A stretch of 64,000 nt of DNA from Hymenobacter aquaticus (GCF_004765605.1 NZ_SRLC01000003.1:496001-560000); one strand, 5' to 3'. Shown: positions 8,867 through 18,096, counted from the stretch's first letter. The notes: generated by a model from the letters alone, not told the origin. Made by a program: numbers and translations.

Positions 8867-9055
8867 AAGGAAGTTACAACGGTGGTCCTGCGGGTGGGTC
8901 GGGCAGGAATATGCTTAATACGATATTCCTAGCTTCAAGAGTTCCGTTTCCGGAGGATTTTGCGGAGAAAATTTGATTAAACCGGTAATTCTATTAGCAC
9001 AAATGCTTTTTTATTAACGGAGCTCAAAGACCCAACCGGCTTGCTAAGGGCTGCT

Positions 9056-9063
9056 TACCTTTG
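9056..9063 (+). promoter_or_regulatory. -7 element for the Glu/Leu dehydrogenase gene
   Basis: TACCTTTG, a full match to TAnnTTTG, 42 bp before the ATG at 9105. Confidence 0.65.
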
Positions 9064-9104
9064 GGCATTATTTCCCACCCACCTCACTATTTTTTTTGCT
9101 GCTG

Positions 9105-10334
9105 ATGAAAGACCTGCTGGCCAAATTCGAGAACAAGCGCCCCGAAATCGTCTTTGAATGGAAGGACTCCGAAACCGAAGCCGAAGGCTGGGTTGTGATT
9201 AACTCCCTGCGCGGCGGCGCGGCCGGCGGCGGCACCCGCATGCGCAAAGGCCTGGATAAGCGCGAAGTAGAAAGCCTGGCCAAAACGATGGAAGTGAAGT
9301 TTACCGTGTCGGGGCCGGCCATTGGCGGGGCCAAGTCGGGCATCAACTTCGACCCCCAGGACCCGCGCAAGCGTGGCGTACTGGAGCGCTGGTACCGGGC
9401 CGTTATTCCGCTGCTCAAAAACTACTACGGCACCGGCGGCGACCTGAACGTGGACGAGATTCACGACGTAATCCCGATTACCGAGGACTACGGCCTGTGG
9501 CACCCGCAGGAAGGTATCGTGAACGGGCATTACCGCGCCACCGAGCCCCAGAAGATTCAGAAGCTGGGCCAGCTGCGCCAGGGCGTGATTAAAGTAATCG
9601 AAGACGCGGCCTTTACGCCCGAGTTGAGCCGCAAGTACACCATTGCCGACCTCATCACCGGCTACGGCGTGGCCGAGGCCGTGCGCCACTACTACGAGCT
9701 GTGGGGCGGCCGCAGCGTGGCCGGCAAGCGCGCCATCATTCAGGGCTGGGGCAACGTGGGGGCCGCCGCCGCTTACTACCTGGCGTCGCAGGGTGCCCTC
9801 ATCACCGGCATCATCGACCGGGCCGGCGGCCTGCTCAAGCCCGAAGGCTTCACTCTGGCCGAAATCCGCCAGCTGTTTCTCGACCGTAAAGGCAACGCCC
9901 TGACAGCCGACAACCTGCTGTCGTTCGAGGAAATCGACCGGCAGGTGTGGACCTCGGGCGCCGAAATCTTTATTCCGGCCGCCGCCTCCCGCCTCGTCAC
10001 GCGCGAGCAGATCGAGCAGATGATTCAGCACGGGCTGGAAGTAGTGAGCTGCGGCGCCAACGTGCCCTTCGCCGACCCCGAAATCTTCTTCGGCCCCACC
10101 GGCGAGTATGCCGACCAGCACGTGAGCATCATTCCCGACTTCATTGCCAACTGCGGCATGGCCCGGGTGTTTGCCTACCTGATGGAAACCAACGCCGAAA
10201 TCACCGACCAAGCCATCTTCGGCGACACTTCCCGCATCATTCGCCGGGCCCTGGAGCGCACCCGTCAGCAAGGGGGCAGCACCACGGGCGTGGCCCAGAA
10301 GTCGTTTGAAATGGCGCTGCGGCAGCTGGTGTAA
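9105..10334 (+). CDS. Glu/Leu/Phe/Val-family amino acid dehydrogenase (glutamate dehydrogenase-like)
   Basis: Catalyses NAD(P)-dependent oxidative deamination of an amino acid, most likely glutamate. The 409-residue product has the substrate-binding motif GGGTRMRKG, the catalytic-Lys region GPAIGGAKSGI and a Rossmann motif IQGWGNVGAAAAYYLA. It is shorter than hexameric GDH and differs from the leucine dehydrogenase at 23359. Substrate cannot be settled by reading alone. The frame can be extended to a TTG at 9096, but the ATG at 9105 is preferred. The stop is followed after 1 base by a hairpin that fills the gap to the MscS gene. Confidence 0.88.
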   Translation: MKDLLAKFENKRPEIVFEWKDSETEAEGWVVINSLRGGAAGGGTRMRKGLDKREVESLAKTMEVKFTVSGPAIGGAKSGINFDPQDPRKRGVLERWYRAVIPLLKNYYGTGGDLNVDEIHDVIPITEDYGLWHPQEGIVNGHYRATEPQKIQKLGQLRQGVIKVIEDAAFTPELSRKYTIADLITGYGVAEAVRHYYELWGGRSVAGKRAIIQGWGNVGAAAAYYLASQGALITGIIDRAGGLLKPEGFTLAEIRQLFLDRKGNALTADNLLSFEEIDRQVWTSGAEIFIPAAASRLVTREQIEQMIQHGLEVVSCGANVPFADPEIFFGPTGEYADQHVSIIPDFIANCGMARVFAYLMETNAEITDQAIFGDTSRIIRRALERTRQQGGSTTGVAQKSFEMALRQLV

Positions 10335-10335
10335 T

Positions 10336-10440
10336 TGAAATATGGTGAAATGTGGAAGAATGAGTGAAATGTGTCCGCTCTGACGATATCTATCCTTTTT
10401 TCACATTTTGCCCATCTGCCCACATTCCGCACATTGCCTT
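10336..10440. repeat. Gap-filling intergenic inverted repeat (GTGAAATG units)
   Basis: The left arm (10336-10375) has GTGAAATG units at roughly 8-bp spacing and pairs imperfectly with the right arm (10399-10440). The element starts 1 base after the GDH stop and ends 1 base before the MscS ATG, so it occupies the whole spacer. It has no T-tract. Confidence 0.75.
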
Positions 10441-10441
10441 T

Positions 10442-11587
10442 ATGACCCTGCACGAAATTCTGAACATCCGTTTTCTGGGCAACAACCTGGGCGCGTATCT
10501 GACGTGTCTGGGCATTCTGCTGTTTGGCTACGCATTCAAGACGCTGCTGTCCCGGCTGTTGTCCAAGCTGGTGTTCCGCTTTATCCGGCAGCGCACCGAG
10601 GGCGTAAGCGAGCTGCAGTTTCAGGCCCTGCTGATTCAGCCCGTTTCCATCGTGGTGTTTCTGGTCACGGTGTATCTGGCGTTTCAGGTGCTCGATTACC
10701 CGGTGCGCAGCTCCGAGCTGACGCGCAATGACCCCTGGCCCCAGGTGGCGCTGTTCCGGCTCTACCAGATGGGCATCATCTTCGGCTTGGCCTGGATTGC
10801 CCTGCGCCTGGTCGACTTTCTGGAGCTGGTATTCCGCCGCCGGGCCGAGACGAGCGTGTCGCGCCTGAACGACCAGCTGATTCCCTTCGCCAAGGACTTG
10901 CTGAAAGTGCTGGTGCTCACGTTTGCCTTTCTGGTGATGCTGGGCCGTGTGTTCGGCGTCAACGTCACGGCCCTGATTGGGGGCCTCGGCATTGGTGGTC
11001 TGGCCGTAGCTTTTGCCGCCAAGGAAAGCCTGGAAAACCTGATTGCCTCGTTCACCATCTTCCTCGACCGGCCCTTCGCCGTGGGTGATTTGGTGGAAGT
11101 AGGCGGCGTGACGGGCACCGTGGAGAAAGTCGGTTTCCGGAGCACCCGCCTGCGTACGGCCGAGAAAAGCTACGTGACGGTGCCCAACAAGTCGATGATT
11201 GACAAGCCGCTGGATAACCTTTCCCTGCGCACGGCCCGGCGCGTCACCTTCACCCTGGCCCTGAGCCACGCCACCAACAGTGAGCAGCTGCGCGGCATCG
11301 TGCAGGAGGCCCAGCGCGTCATTCAGGAGTACCCGCTGACCAGCAACGACGTGCAGATCAAGTTTTCGGCCCTCACGCCGGCGGCCAAGGAAGTCACGGT
11401 GCAGTACTTCGTGGAAACCACCAATTACGAAGAGTACCTGAACGTGAAGGAAGAGCTGAACTACCGCCTCGTAGAGCTGGTCGAAAAGCACGGCGGCTCG
11501 TTTGCCAGCACCGGCACGACCATCGTGCAGCTGCCCAACGCCGACCGGCTGCGCGGCCTGCAATCCTCCGAGCAGCACGTGTTGTAG
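10442..11587 (+). CDS. MscS-family mechanosensitive channel
   Basis: A 381-residue inner-membrane protein. Several N-terminal membrane segments lead to the pore-lining helix (ALIGGLGIGGLAVAFAAKE), then the beta domain (FLDRPFAVGDLVEVGGVTGTVEKVGFRSTRLRT) with the typical VPNK motif, and a C-terminal alpha/beta vestibule. It opens under membrane tension to release solutes during hypo-osmotic shock. The ATG at 10442 was chosen because upstream codons lie in the intergenic hairpin. It is probably co-transcribed with the dehydrogenase unless the hairpin blocks this. Confidence 0.93.
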   Translation: MTLHEILNIRFLGNNLGAYLTCLGILLFGYAFKTLLSRLLSKLVFRFIRQRTEGVSELQFQALLIQPVSIVVFLVTVYLAFQVLDYPVRSSELTRNDPWPQVALFRLYQMGIIFGLAWIALRLVDFLELVFRRRAETSVSRLNDQLIPFAKDLLKVLVLTFAFLVMLGRVFGVNVTALIGGLGIGGLAVAFAAKESLENLIASFTIFLDRPFAVGDLVEVGGVTGTVEKVGFRSTRLRTAEKSYVTVPNKSMIDKPLDNLSLRTARRVTFTLALSHATNSEQLRGIVQEAQRVIQEYPLTSNDVQIKFSALTPAAKEVTVQYFVETTNYEEYLNVKEELNYRLVELVEKHGGSFASTGTTIVQLPNADRLRGLQSSEQHVL

Positions 11588-11615
11588 CTGTTCACCACGC
11601 CACAGGCAACTACGC

Positions 11616-11650
11616 AAAAAACCCCGACAGCAACCTGTCGGGGCTTTTTG
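11616..11650. terminator. Bidirectional terminator between MscS and TerB-like genes
   Basis: Perfect 9-bp stem CCCCGACAG / CTGTCGGGG with a 4-base loop, A-run before and T-run after; it can serve both convergent genes. Confidence 0.9.
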
Positions 11651-11670
11651 TATGCTAGTGTGAGGTCGTC

Positions 11671-12600
11671 TTAGCGCCCGAACAGGCCGCCCAGCAAAGA
11701 ACCCATGCCGCCGCCGAGCAGGCCGCCCAGTCCGCCACCACCCGCGCTGCGGGGGGCCGAGCCGGGTACGCCACCCAGGCCGCCCAGAATGGAGGTGAGG
11801 GAGCCCAGGCCGCCACTGCCCACGTGCGAACCTTGCTGCGGAACGTTGCCGTAGGAGCCGCCGCCGCCGCCGCCGCCCAGCACGCCGCTCAGTAAGCCGC
11901 CGCCGAGCAAGCCGCCCAGCAAACCGCCCATCGAGCCGCTGCCCATGACGTTGCCAGCCGCGCCGCCGAGCAAACCGCCCATCGTGCCGCTGCCGCCCAG
12001 CACGCTGCCCAGGCCGCCACCCATGCCGCCCATGCCCGACGACTGGCCGCCGCGGTTCATGACGCCGGAAATAACCATCGGGGCCACTACGCCGAGCAGG
12101 CCGGCCATCAGGGCGCCTTTCGGAATGCCCACGCTGCCCAGCTTATCGGTAATGCCGCTCAGGAAACCTTGCTTGCCGGGGTCATTCGCGTCGTGCGGCA
12201 CCGAGGCCGCCTGGTCGACTACGCTTTCCAGCGCCTTGGTTTGCTGCTGATTGACGCCGAGGTAAGCGGCCATTTTGTTGACCATCTCCTCTTCTGTATT
12301 GGAGTAGGCACCATCGGCCCGGGCAAAGCTGATCAGGTCGGTGATGAGGGAGAAGCGCAGGTCGCTGCCGCGCAGCGTGTCGAGGTTCTGCTTGATGCTT
12401 TCGTTGGTGGCATCCTTGGCGGCCGCCAACACCTGCTGGGTAGCCCCACCGGAAAGACCGGCCGTGTGGGACAGCTGCTGCAGAAATTCCACTTCCGCCG
12501 CCGAGGCTTCGCGGTCGGCCGAGGCCAGGCTGGCAATAACACTCAGGTATGCGGCTTTTTCCTGATCGGAGTAGTTCTGCAGGAGTTGGGTATCGTTCAT
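11671..12600 (-). CDS. TerB-like domain protein with glycine-rich tail
   Basis: 309 residues. About the first 130 are helical and acidic, with paired motifs (SLASADREASAAEVEFL and FARADGAYSNTEEE) that resemble the two metal-binding halves of TerB-like / tellurite-resistance domains. From about residue 160 the chain becomes a Gly/Leu/Met-rich low-complexity tail with repeated GGLLGG blocks. No signal peptide or clear long membrane helix is seen. Function unknown; TerB-like domains are linked to envelope stress, which is only suggestive here. The gene stands alone, convergent with the MscS gene. Confidence 0.75.
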   Translation of the reverse strand: MNDTQLLQNYSDQEKAAYLSVIASLASADREASAAEVEFLQQLSHTAGLSGGATQQVLAAAKDATNESIKQNLDTLRGSDLRFSLITDLISFARADGAYSNTEEEMVNKMAAYLGVNQQQTKALESVVDQAASVPHDANDPGKQGFLSGITDKLGSVGIPKGALMAGLLGVVAPMVISGVMNRGGQSSGMGGMGGGLGSVLGGSGTMGGLLGGAAGNVMGSGSMGGLLGGLLGGGLLSGVLGGGGGGGSYGNVPQQGSHVGSGGLGSLTSILGGLGGVPGSAPRSAGGGGLGGLLGGGMGSLLGGLFGR

Positions 12601-12871
12601 GGATGAAGGAAGAAAGGGTGAGAGAACAAACCAAAAACCTTAACGGCAACCGGCTGATTAGGTTGAGCCCACCCGCCGGCCGCCGCCCAACCACGCAGCC
12701 GGCGTTTTTTTCGCTTGCCGGCCGCACGTTGCAACCCGGATTGAAAATTCTGATTGTAAAACAGTTGCGCAATTTCGCCATCCGGCAAAATATTTTTTAC
12801 CGCGTTTTTTTGGGCAAATGGTTGCGTAATCGAAAACAGCCCACCATATTTGCATTCCCAAACGGGACCCC
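12601..12871. other. Intergenic region upstream of tRNA-Val
   Basis: About 270 bp between the divergent TerB-like gene and tRNA-Val. CATATTTG at 12845-12852 is a one-mismatch -7 element for the tRNA. No other supported feature. Confidence 0.45.
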
Positions 12872-12949
12872 GGGAGATTAGCTCAGCTGGTTCAGAGCAT
12901 CTGCCTTACAAGCAGAGGGTCACTGGTTCGAACCCAGTATCTCCCACCA
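12872..12949 (+). tRNA. tRNA-Val (anticodon TAC), CCA encoded
   Basis: Acceptor GGGAGAT pairs with ATCTCCC. The D-arm holds AGCTCAGCTGGTT, and the anticodon stem TCTGC / GCAGA carries the loop CTTACAA (anticodon TAC). The T-arm is CTGGTTCGAACCCAG. The discriminator A at 12946 is followed by genomic CCA. Confidence 0.97.
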
Positions 12950-12950
12950 A

Positions 12951-12990
12951 AAAAAGCCACTTCGCCGCCAGGCCGAGTGGCTTTTTTGGT
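12951..12990 (+). terminator. tRNA-Val terminator
   Basis: Stem AGCCACT / AGTGGCT with a GC-rich loop and T6 tail, a few bases after the tRNA. Confidence 0.85.
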
Positions 12991-13048
12991 TTTACCCCAT
13001 CTTGCTGTTCTGCTGCGCGCCGGGAGCGTGTTACCAATTGCCGAAACC

Positions 13049-14314
13049 TCACGCTGCTGGCCCCGGCCGGCGGCGAAGGCGCTGCCAGACGATAAGCGGG
13101 AACAGCAGCAGGGCCGGCTCGGCGAAGTAGCGCCAGCGGAACCCGACGAAAAATACCAGACTGAGCAGCCACACGGCCAGCAGCGGCGTGAGCAGTAGCA
13201 CATCGGCGCGCCGGAACCGCAGGCCCCGGTAGCGGCTAACGGTCAGCAACAGAGCGGCCAGAAAAGCCAGGTGCACGGCCGCCGTGACGGGATGGTAGCC
13301 GGTGCGGGGCGCGTCGGCAATGAAGTTTTCGGGCGCGAAGAACAGGGCTGTTTTTCGCCCCCACAGCCAAAGCTCGGCCGCCGGGTTAGCGCGCACCCAG
13401 TGCTGGGCCAGCGCCGCCCGGGCCTTGCTTTCCTGGTACTGGTTCAGCGAGTCGAGGCCGGGAATGTGGGCTCGAACGAACTGGTCGAACGGGCCGGTGC
13501 GCTCATCCCAATCGAACATGAAGCGGCCCCGGGTCACGGGGTTGTGGCCTTGCAGCAGCTCGAAGCCAGCCTGGTTGCTTAGCGTCCAGGCCCCGAACAG
13601 CCGGTGATTTTTCAGCAGAATGGGCGCGTGGGCCAACCCCAGCAGCGCCAGAGTCAGCAGGGCCGCGCGCCAGGCAGCGGCCAGCTGGGACCGGGTTTGG
13701 CGCACGGCCAGCAGCAGCCAAACGGCAAACAGCAGGCCATACACGGCCAGCAGATACCCCCGCAACAAACAGGAAAGCGTGACGCTGCCGGCCAGCAGCA
13801 GCGCATCGGGCCAGCGCAGGGGCCGGCCGCCGAGGTGCCGCAGCAGCTTGTAGACCACCAGAATCAGCAGGGGCAGCGTCAGGTTTTCGTACCACATGTA
13901 GGCCCCGATGTAGTAGACCACCGAGGGTGTGACGGCCCAGCCTAACGCCCCGGCCCAGGCGACGGGCGGAGCTACCCCGAAGTAGCTCAGGGTGCGCTGC
14001 ACGTACAGTATACCCAGGCAATAGGCGGCCACGCTCAAGGCAAATACCAGCAGGGTGAAGTAGTGCTTGGGCAGCCCGGCCTTTTGCCAGCCGACGTAGA
14101 CAAACACCGGGAAGCTGGCGTGAAACGAGTCGGGGCGCAGCACCTGCCGCTCGGGGTCGAGGCTGACGTAGCCGCGGCCGGCCAGGTAGTTGTCGGCAAT
14201 GCGGCCGTTGCGACGCTCGTCGTAGTTCCACTCCAGCCCCGGGTTCAGGCGTAGCAGCAAGGCCAGCTTGAGCACGGCCAGCACTACCATTACAAGCCAG
14301 ATAAAACGGGGCAC
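13049..14314 (-). CDS. Multi-pass membrane glycosyltransferase-like protein (ArnT/PMT-type)
   Basis: About 421 residues with many hydrophobic helices. The N-terminal extracytoplasmic loop carries the acidic motif WNYDERRNGRIADNYL, like the catalytic Asp/Glu loop of GT39/GT83 (PMT/ArnT-type) enzymes, which use polyprenyl-phosphate sugars at the outer face of the inner membrane. Acceptor unknown. The long frame running to 14806 overlaps the divergent gene and cannot all be coding. I chose the GTG at 14314 (MPRFIWLVMVV); GTG 14326 and ATG 14290 are alternatives. It is divergent from a second enzyme of the same type. Confidence 0.75.
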   Translation of the reverse strand: MPRFIWLVMVVLAVLKLALLLRLNPGLEWNYDERRNGRIADNYLAGRGYVSLDPERQVLRPDSFHASFPVFVYVGWQKAGLPKHYFTLLVFALSVAAYCLGILYVQRTLSYFGVAPPVAWAGALGWAVTPSVVYYIGAYMWYENLTLPLLILVVYKLLRHLGGRPLRWPDALLLAGSVTLSCLLRGYLLAVYGLLFAVWLLLAVRQTRSQLAAAWRAALLTLALLGLAHAPILLKNHRLFGAWTLSNQAGFELLQGHNPVTRGRFMFDWDERTGPFDQFVRAHIPGLDSLNQYQESKARAALAQHWVRANPAAELWLWGRKTALFFAPENFIADAPRTGYHPVTAAVHLAFLAALLLTVSRYRGLRFRRADVLLLTPLLAVWLLSLVFFVGFRWRYFAEPALLLFPLIVWQRLRRRPGPAA

Positions 14315-14470
14315 AGAACGCAGCACGGAGCAAGGAGTATAAGCCAGAAGCCAAAGGTTGTGATTTAAACCGGGCCCCGGAATAGCGCCGGCGCAAAGTA
14401 TGCCGCATCCGGGCCGCAGGTAGTACCTTGCCGGCCGCATATCCTTCCTGTTCCCCAACGTCTCTGCCCT

Positions 14471-16084
14471 TTGCCGCGGCCTTTGCCCCTTTTGCCCGAT
14501 TCGCTGCGCCGGCCCCTGGTTCTGGCCTTTTTTGCCGTGGTAACGCTGCTGGGCCTTGCGCTGCACCGCGACTATGGCGTATCGTGGGATGAGCAGCTCG
14601 ACCGGCTCAACGGTATCATCAGCGTGAAATACGTGGCGCTGCGCCTGGCGCCGGCGCTGGCCCGGCGCCAGGAAAGCTTTGCCGCCATTCCCGATATGAG
14701 CCAGAACGAGGACGTAGACCACGGCGTGATTTTCCAGATGCCGCTGGTGGTGCTGGAAAAGCTGGTGGGTGCCGACGACCCGCGCGCGGTGTACTTTCTG
14801 CGCCACCTGGTCACGTTTTTCACCGTTACCGCAGGCCTGTACGCGTTTTACCGGCTGGCCCGGCTACGGTTCGGCAGTTGGGTGCCGGGCTTGCTGGGCG
14901 CGGCGCTGCTGCTGCTCTCGCCGCGCTTTTTCGCCGAGGCCTTCTACAACTACAAGGACCTCGTGTTCCTGGCCTTTTTCACCGGAGCCATCTACACGCT
15001 CAGCCGGCTGCTCCGCCGCCCTTCCCCGGGCCGGGCGCTAACCCACGCCCTGCTGACCGGCGCGGCCCTGGACGTGCGCACGATGGGCGTGCTGCTGGTG
15101 GCGTTTACCGTGTTTTTTGCCGCCCTGGAAATGGTGTACCGCCCGGCAATTCGCCAGTCTCTGCTCCGGGCCGTGCTGCTGTACGTGCCCGTTACGGCGG
15201 CGGTAGTGGTGGCGGGCTGGCCCTACCTGTGGGAAAACCCGGTGGGCCACTTCCTGGCCGCTTTCCAGAGCTTCAGCCGCTACCGTTCCGATATGCTGGT
15301 GCAGTACTGGGGCCAGCAGATTTCGGTGCGCGACCTGCCCTGGCACTACGCCCCGGTCTGGCTGCTCATCACCACGCCGGTACCCTACACCCTGCTGTTT
15401 CTGGGCGGCGTGGGGTCGTTGGGGCTGACGGCGGCCCGCCGCCCCGGCGCCTGGCTGCGCACCCGCACTGGCCGTCAGGATCTGCTCGTTGCCGTCTGGT
15501 TTTTTGCCCCGCTGGCGGCCATTATCGGGCTGCACTCGGTGCTGTATGATGGCTGGCGGCACCTGTATTTTATTTACCCGGCCTTTCTGCTGCTGGCCCT
15601 GCGCGGCGTGGCCGCCAGCGGAGCCGACCGGGTTGGCTCGGGCGCGGCCCGCTGGCTTCGGGTAGCGGTGCAGCTGCTGGTCGTGGGCGGCCTGCTGCAT
15701 TCAACCTACCGTATCGGGCGCGACCATCCCTACCAGAACGTGTACTTCAGCTTTCTGCCCGGGCCGGTGGCCGAGCGGCTGTTTGAGCGCGACTACTGGG
15801 GCTTGTCGGGAAGGCGGGGGCTGGAGTGGATTCTGGCCCACGACCCTAGCGCCCGGGTGCTGGTGGGCACCGACGCCCGCGCCTCGCTCGTGCTTCACAA
15901 CAACCACTTACTTTTGCCCCCGGCCGAGCGGGCCCGCCTCGTGCTGACCACCGGGGCCCGGGCGCGCTACTTTCTGACAACTTACCGCTGGCATCCGGGT
16001 TCCTACCCCGCCAGCTACGGCCCGGAAGTGTACTGCATCCGGGTTAATGGGGTCAAGATTCTGTCGGTGTTTCGCCGGCCGTAG
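14471..16084 (+). CDS. Multi-pass membrane glycosyltransferase-like protein (GT39-type)
   Basis: 537 residues with about ten membrane helices. The first extracytoplasmic loop has HRDYGVSWDEQLDRLNG, the acidic DE-type motif of GT39-like enzymes, and later WRHLYFIYPAFLLL. It probably transfers a lipid-linked sugar to a cell-surface acceptor; donor and acceptor are not deducible. The frame opens with a TTG at 14471; no ATG occurs before the first helix, so a non-ATG start (14471, or TTG at 14489) is needed. The GNAT-like gene follows after 44 bp, probably in the same transcript. Confidence 0.78.
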   Translation: MPRPLPLLPDSLRRPLVLAFFAVVTLLGLALHRDYGVSWDEQLDRLNGIISVKYVALRLAPALARRQESFAAIPDMSQNEDVDHGVIFQMPLVVLEKLVGADDPRAVYFLRHLVTFFTVTAGLYAFYRLARLRFGSWVPGLLGAALLLLSPRFFAEAFYNYKDLVFLAFFTGAIYTLSRLLRRPSPGRALTHALLTGAALDVRTMGVLLVAFTVFFAALEMVYRPAIRQSLLRAVLLYVPVTAAVVVAGWPYLWENPVGHFLAAFQSFSRYRSDMLVQYWGQQISVRDLPWHYAPVWLLITTPVPYTLLFLGGVGSLGLTAARRPGAWLRTRTGRQDLLVAVWFFAPLAAIIGLHSVLYDGWRHLYFIYPAFLLLALRGVAASGADRVGSGAARWLRVAVQLLVVGGLLHSTYRIGRDHPYQNVYFSFLPGPVAERLFERDYWGLSGRRGLEWILAHDPSARVLVGTDARASLVLHNNHLLLPPAERARLVLTTGARARYFLTTYRWHPGSYPASYGPEVYCIRVNGVKILSVFRRP

Positions 16085-16128
16085 CTTCCTCGTCGCGGCC
16101 CGTTTTCCGCCTTTGCTTTTTGCTGCCA

Positions 16129-17298
16129 ATGCCCTTACTCGAAGTAACCGACGCCCATCGAATCCGGCAGTTTCTGGACCTGCCACGCCGCATCTACCAG
16201 GACCAGCCCAACTACATTGCGCCCCTCGACCACGAAATCGAAGCCGTTTTCGACCCCAGGAAGAACACCAACTTCCAGCACGGCGAAGCCATTCGCTGGA
16301 TTCTGACCGACAACGGCGGCCAGGTCATCGGGCGCGTGGCGGCCTTCGTCAACCAGAAAACGGCCCACACCGACCCCACGCTGCCCACCGGCGGCCTGGG
16401 CTTTTTCGAGTGCATCAACGACCAAGCTGCCGCCAACACGCTGTTTGAGGCGGGCAAGGCCTGGCTAGCTCAGCGCGGCATGCAGGCCATGGACGGCCCC
16501 ATCAACTTCGGGGAGCGGGACCGGTACTGGGGCTTGCTCGTGGCGGGCTTCACCGAGCCCAACTACGGCATGTTCTACCACCCGCCCTACTACCAGCAGC
16601 TGTTCGAAAACTACGGCTTCCAGGTCTACTTCAAGCAGTACACCTGCTACCGGGAAGTAGCGGCGCCCCTGCACGAGGCCTTCCAGCGCGCCGCCGACCA
16701 GTACGCGGCCCAACCCGAGTTCAGCTTCCGCCACGCCGATAAGAGCAATGCCGAAAAGCTGGCCCGCGACTTCCAGCACGTCTACAACCTGGCCTGGGCC
16801 AACCACAGCGGCGTCGTCGGCATGTCGCTGGAAAAGGCCCGTGGCTTAGTCAAGGAAATGAAGCCCGTGGCTGATGAGCGGCTGCTCTGGTTTGCCTACC
16901 ACCACGACGAGCCCATTGCCTTCTTCGTGAGCCTGCCCGAGCTCAACCAGATTTTCAAGCACATCGGCACCCGCTTCAACCTCTGGGACAAGCTGCGCTT
17001 CCTCTGGCAAAAGCGCAAATACGACCAGCGGCCCGACAAAAAGATGTTCGGCGTCATCTTCGGAGTGGTGCCGGCCTGGCAGGGCAAAAAGGTAGAGTCG
17101 GCCCTGATGGTACACGCCCGGCAGGAGTTCATGCGGGCCGGCTACACCGACTGCGAAATGAACTGGATTGGCGACTTCAACCCCCGCATGCTGGCCGTTA
17201 TCCGCTCCATCGGGGCCCGCATCCACAAAACCCATGTCACCTACCGCAAGCTTTTCGACGAAACCCGCCCCTTCGAGCGCTGCCCGGTGATTAAATAG
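16129..17298 (+). CDS. GNAT-fold acyltransferase-like protein
   Basis: 389 residues, cytoplasmic. The N-terminal part (FLDLPRRIYQDQPNYIAPLDHEIEAVFDP) and the later MDGPINFGERDRYWGLLV match a conserved bacterial family of GNAT-fold proteins resembling YghO. The C-terminal half has NWIGDFNPRMLAVIRSIGARIHKTH, the segment where acetyl-CoA-binding GNATs place their last helix and strand. Substrate unknown. The ATG at 16129 is preferred over the TTG at 16120. Its TAG stop runs directly into GTGAGGTG repeats. Confidence 0.75.
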   Translation: MPLLEVTDAHRIRQFLDLPRRIYQDQPNYIAPLDHEIEAVFDPRKNTNFQHGEAIRWILTDNGGQVIGRVAAFVNQKTAHTDPTLPTGGLGFFECINDQAAANTLFEAGKAWLAQRGMQAMDGPINFGERDRYWGLLVAGFTEPNYGMFYHPPYYQQLFENYGFQVYFKQYTCYREVAAPLHEAFQRAADQYAAQPEFSFRHADKSNAEKLARDFQHVYNLAWANHSGVVGMSLEKARGLVKEMKPVADERLLWFAYHHDEPIAFFVSLPELNQIFKHIGTRFNLWDKLRFLWQKRKYDQRPDKKMFGVIFGVVPAWQGKKVESALMVHARQEFMRAGYTDCEMNWIGDFNPRMLAVIRSIGARIHKTHVTYRKLFDETRPFERCPVIK

Positions 17299-17495
17299 TG
17301 AGGTGGTGAGGTGGCGTCATTGCGAGGCGTAAGCCATTCCGCGCCTCAAGTGGCGTCAATCCGTCCTCTGCAATGTGCTCAGCCTTCTAACGTGAAAAGC
17401 CCCTTCCTGCTCGTGCGGGAAAGGGCTTTCTGGGTAAAGGTCAGGTCGTACTGCGCGCAGGACGGATTGCTTCGCAAGCGCGCAATGACACAGGT
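17299..17495. repeat. Composite intergenic repeat: two GTGAGGTG units plus an inverted repeat around a terminator
   Basis: Right after the stop codon come two copies of GTGAGGTG (17302-17317). Then an imperfect inverted repeat follows: the left arm (17319-17370, GTCATTGCGAGG and CAATCCGTCCT) pairs with the right arm (17458-17495, GGACGGATTGCTTCGC and GCAATGACA). The loop holds the terminator at 17394-17430. The arms closely resemble those at 8200-8363. Confidence 0.75.
17394..17430. terminator. Terminator between GNAT-like gene and coaE
   Basis: Imperfect stem AAAGCCCCTTCCTGC / GCGGGAAAGGGCTTT inside the larger inverted repeat. It may act on both convergent transcripts. Confidence 0.7.
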
Positions 17496-17498
17496 TTT

Positions 17499-18095
17499 TT
17501 AGCCTTGTCGAAACTCCTGGTCCAGCTTCAGCACCTGCGGAATGAGCAGGTGTTCGTCGTCGTTGCGCAGCACGTGGTTGGCGCGGCTGAGCTTTTCCTC
17601 CTCGCTCATCTGCTTGCCGATGATGGCCAGGACGTCGTCGGGGGTGCGGTGCGGGTCGCGGCGCAGCACCCGGGCCTGGCGCACGGCCTGGGGCGCGAAT
17701 ACGGTGATAATCTTGTCGAGCTGCTTGTAAGAGCCCGATTCGTAGAGTAGCGCCGCTTCTTTCAGGATGTAGGGCGCGCCGGCCGCCTGCTGAGCCTGGG
17801 CCCACTGCTCGAAATCGTGGCCCACGCGCGGGTGCACCAGGCCGTTGAGCCGGGCCAGCTGCTCGGGGTTATTGAAGGCTACCTGCGCTAAGTAAGCGCG
17901 GTTGAGCTGCCCCTGGGCATCAAACGTATCGACCCCAAAAGCGGCCTGCAACTCCTGGCGCAGCACCGGGTCGTGGGCCATAACCCACTTGGCCCGGGAG
18001 TCGGCATCGTAGATGGGCACGCCCAGCACCGCAAACAGCCGGCACACTACGCTTTTCCCCGAACCAATCCCGCCGGTTATTCCAATTCGCAACAT
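17499..18095 (-). CDS. coaE: Dephospho-CoA kinase
   Basis: Phosphorylates the 3'-hydroxyl of dephospho-CoA with ATP, the last step of CoA synthesis. The 198-residue product has the P-loop GITGGIGSGKS at residues 5-15, then IYDADSRAKWVM (substrate site), GLVHPRV and a lid region with Arg residues (QAVRQARVLRRD). Length is normal. It is the last gene of the minus-strand cluster nusB-ytxH-idh-DUF1573-yajC-ybbR-coaE. An octamer-repeat hairpin begins 1 base before its ATG. Confidence 0.97.
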   Translation of the reverse strand: MLRIGITGGIGSGKSVVCRLFAVLGVPIYDADSRAKWVMAHDPVLRQELQAAFGVDTFDAQGQLNRAYLAQVAFNNPEQLARLNGLVHPRVGHDFEQWAQAQQAAGAPYILKEAALLYESGSYKQLDKIITVFAPQAVRQARVLRRDPHRTPDDVLAIIGKQMSEEEKLSRANHVLRNDDEHLLIPQVLKLDQEFRQG

Positions 18096-18096
18096 C

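Noticed and set aside
12850..13095. 81-residue plus-strand frame over tRNA-Val
   Set aside because: It consists of the tRNA gene and its terminator read as protein.
14315..14806. Upstream extension of the minus-strand glycosyltransferase
   Set aside because: It overlaps the start of the divergent gene at 14471 and has no membrane-protein character; the shorter starts fit the first helix.
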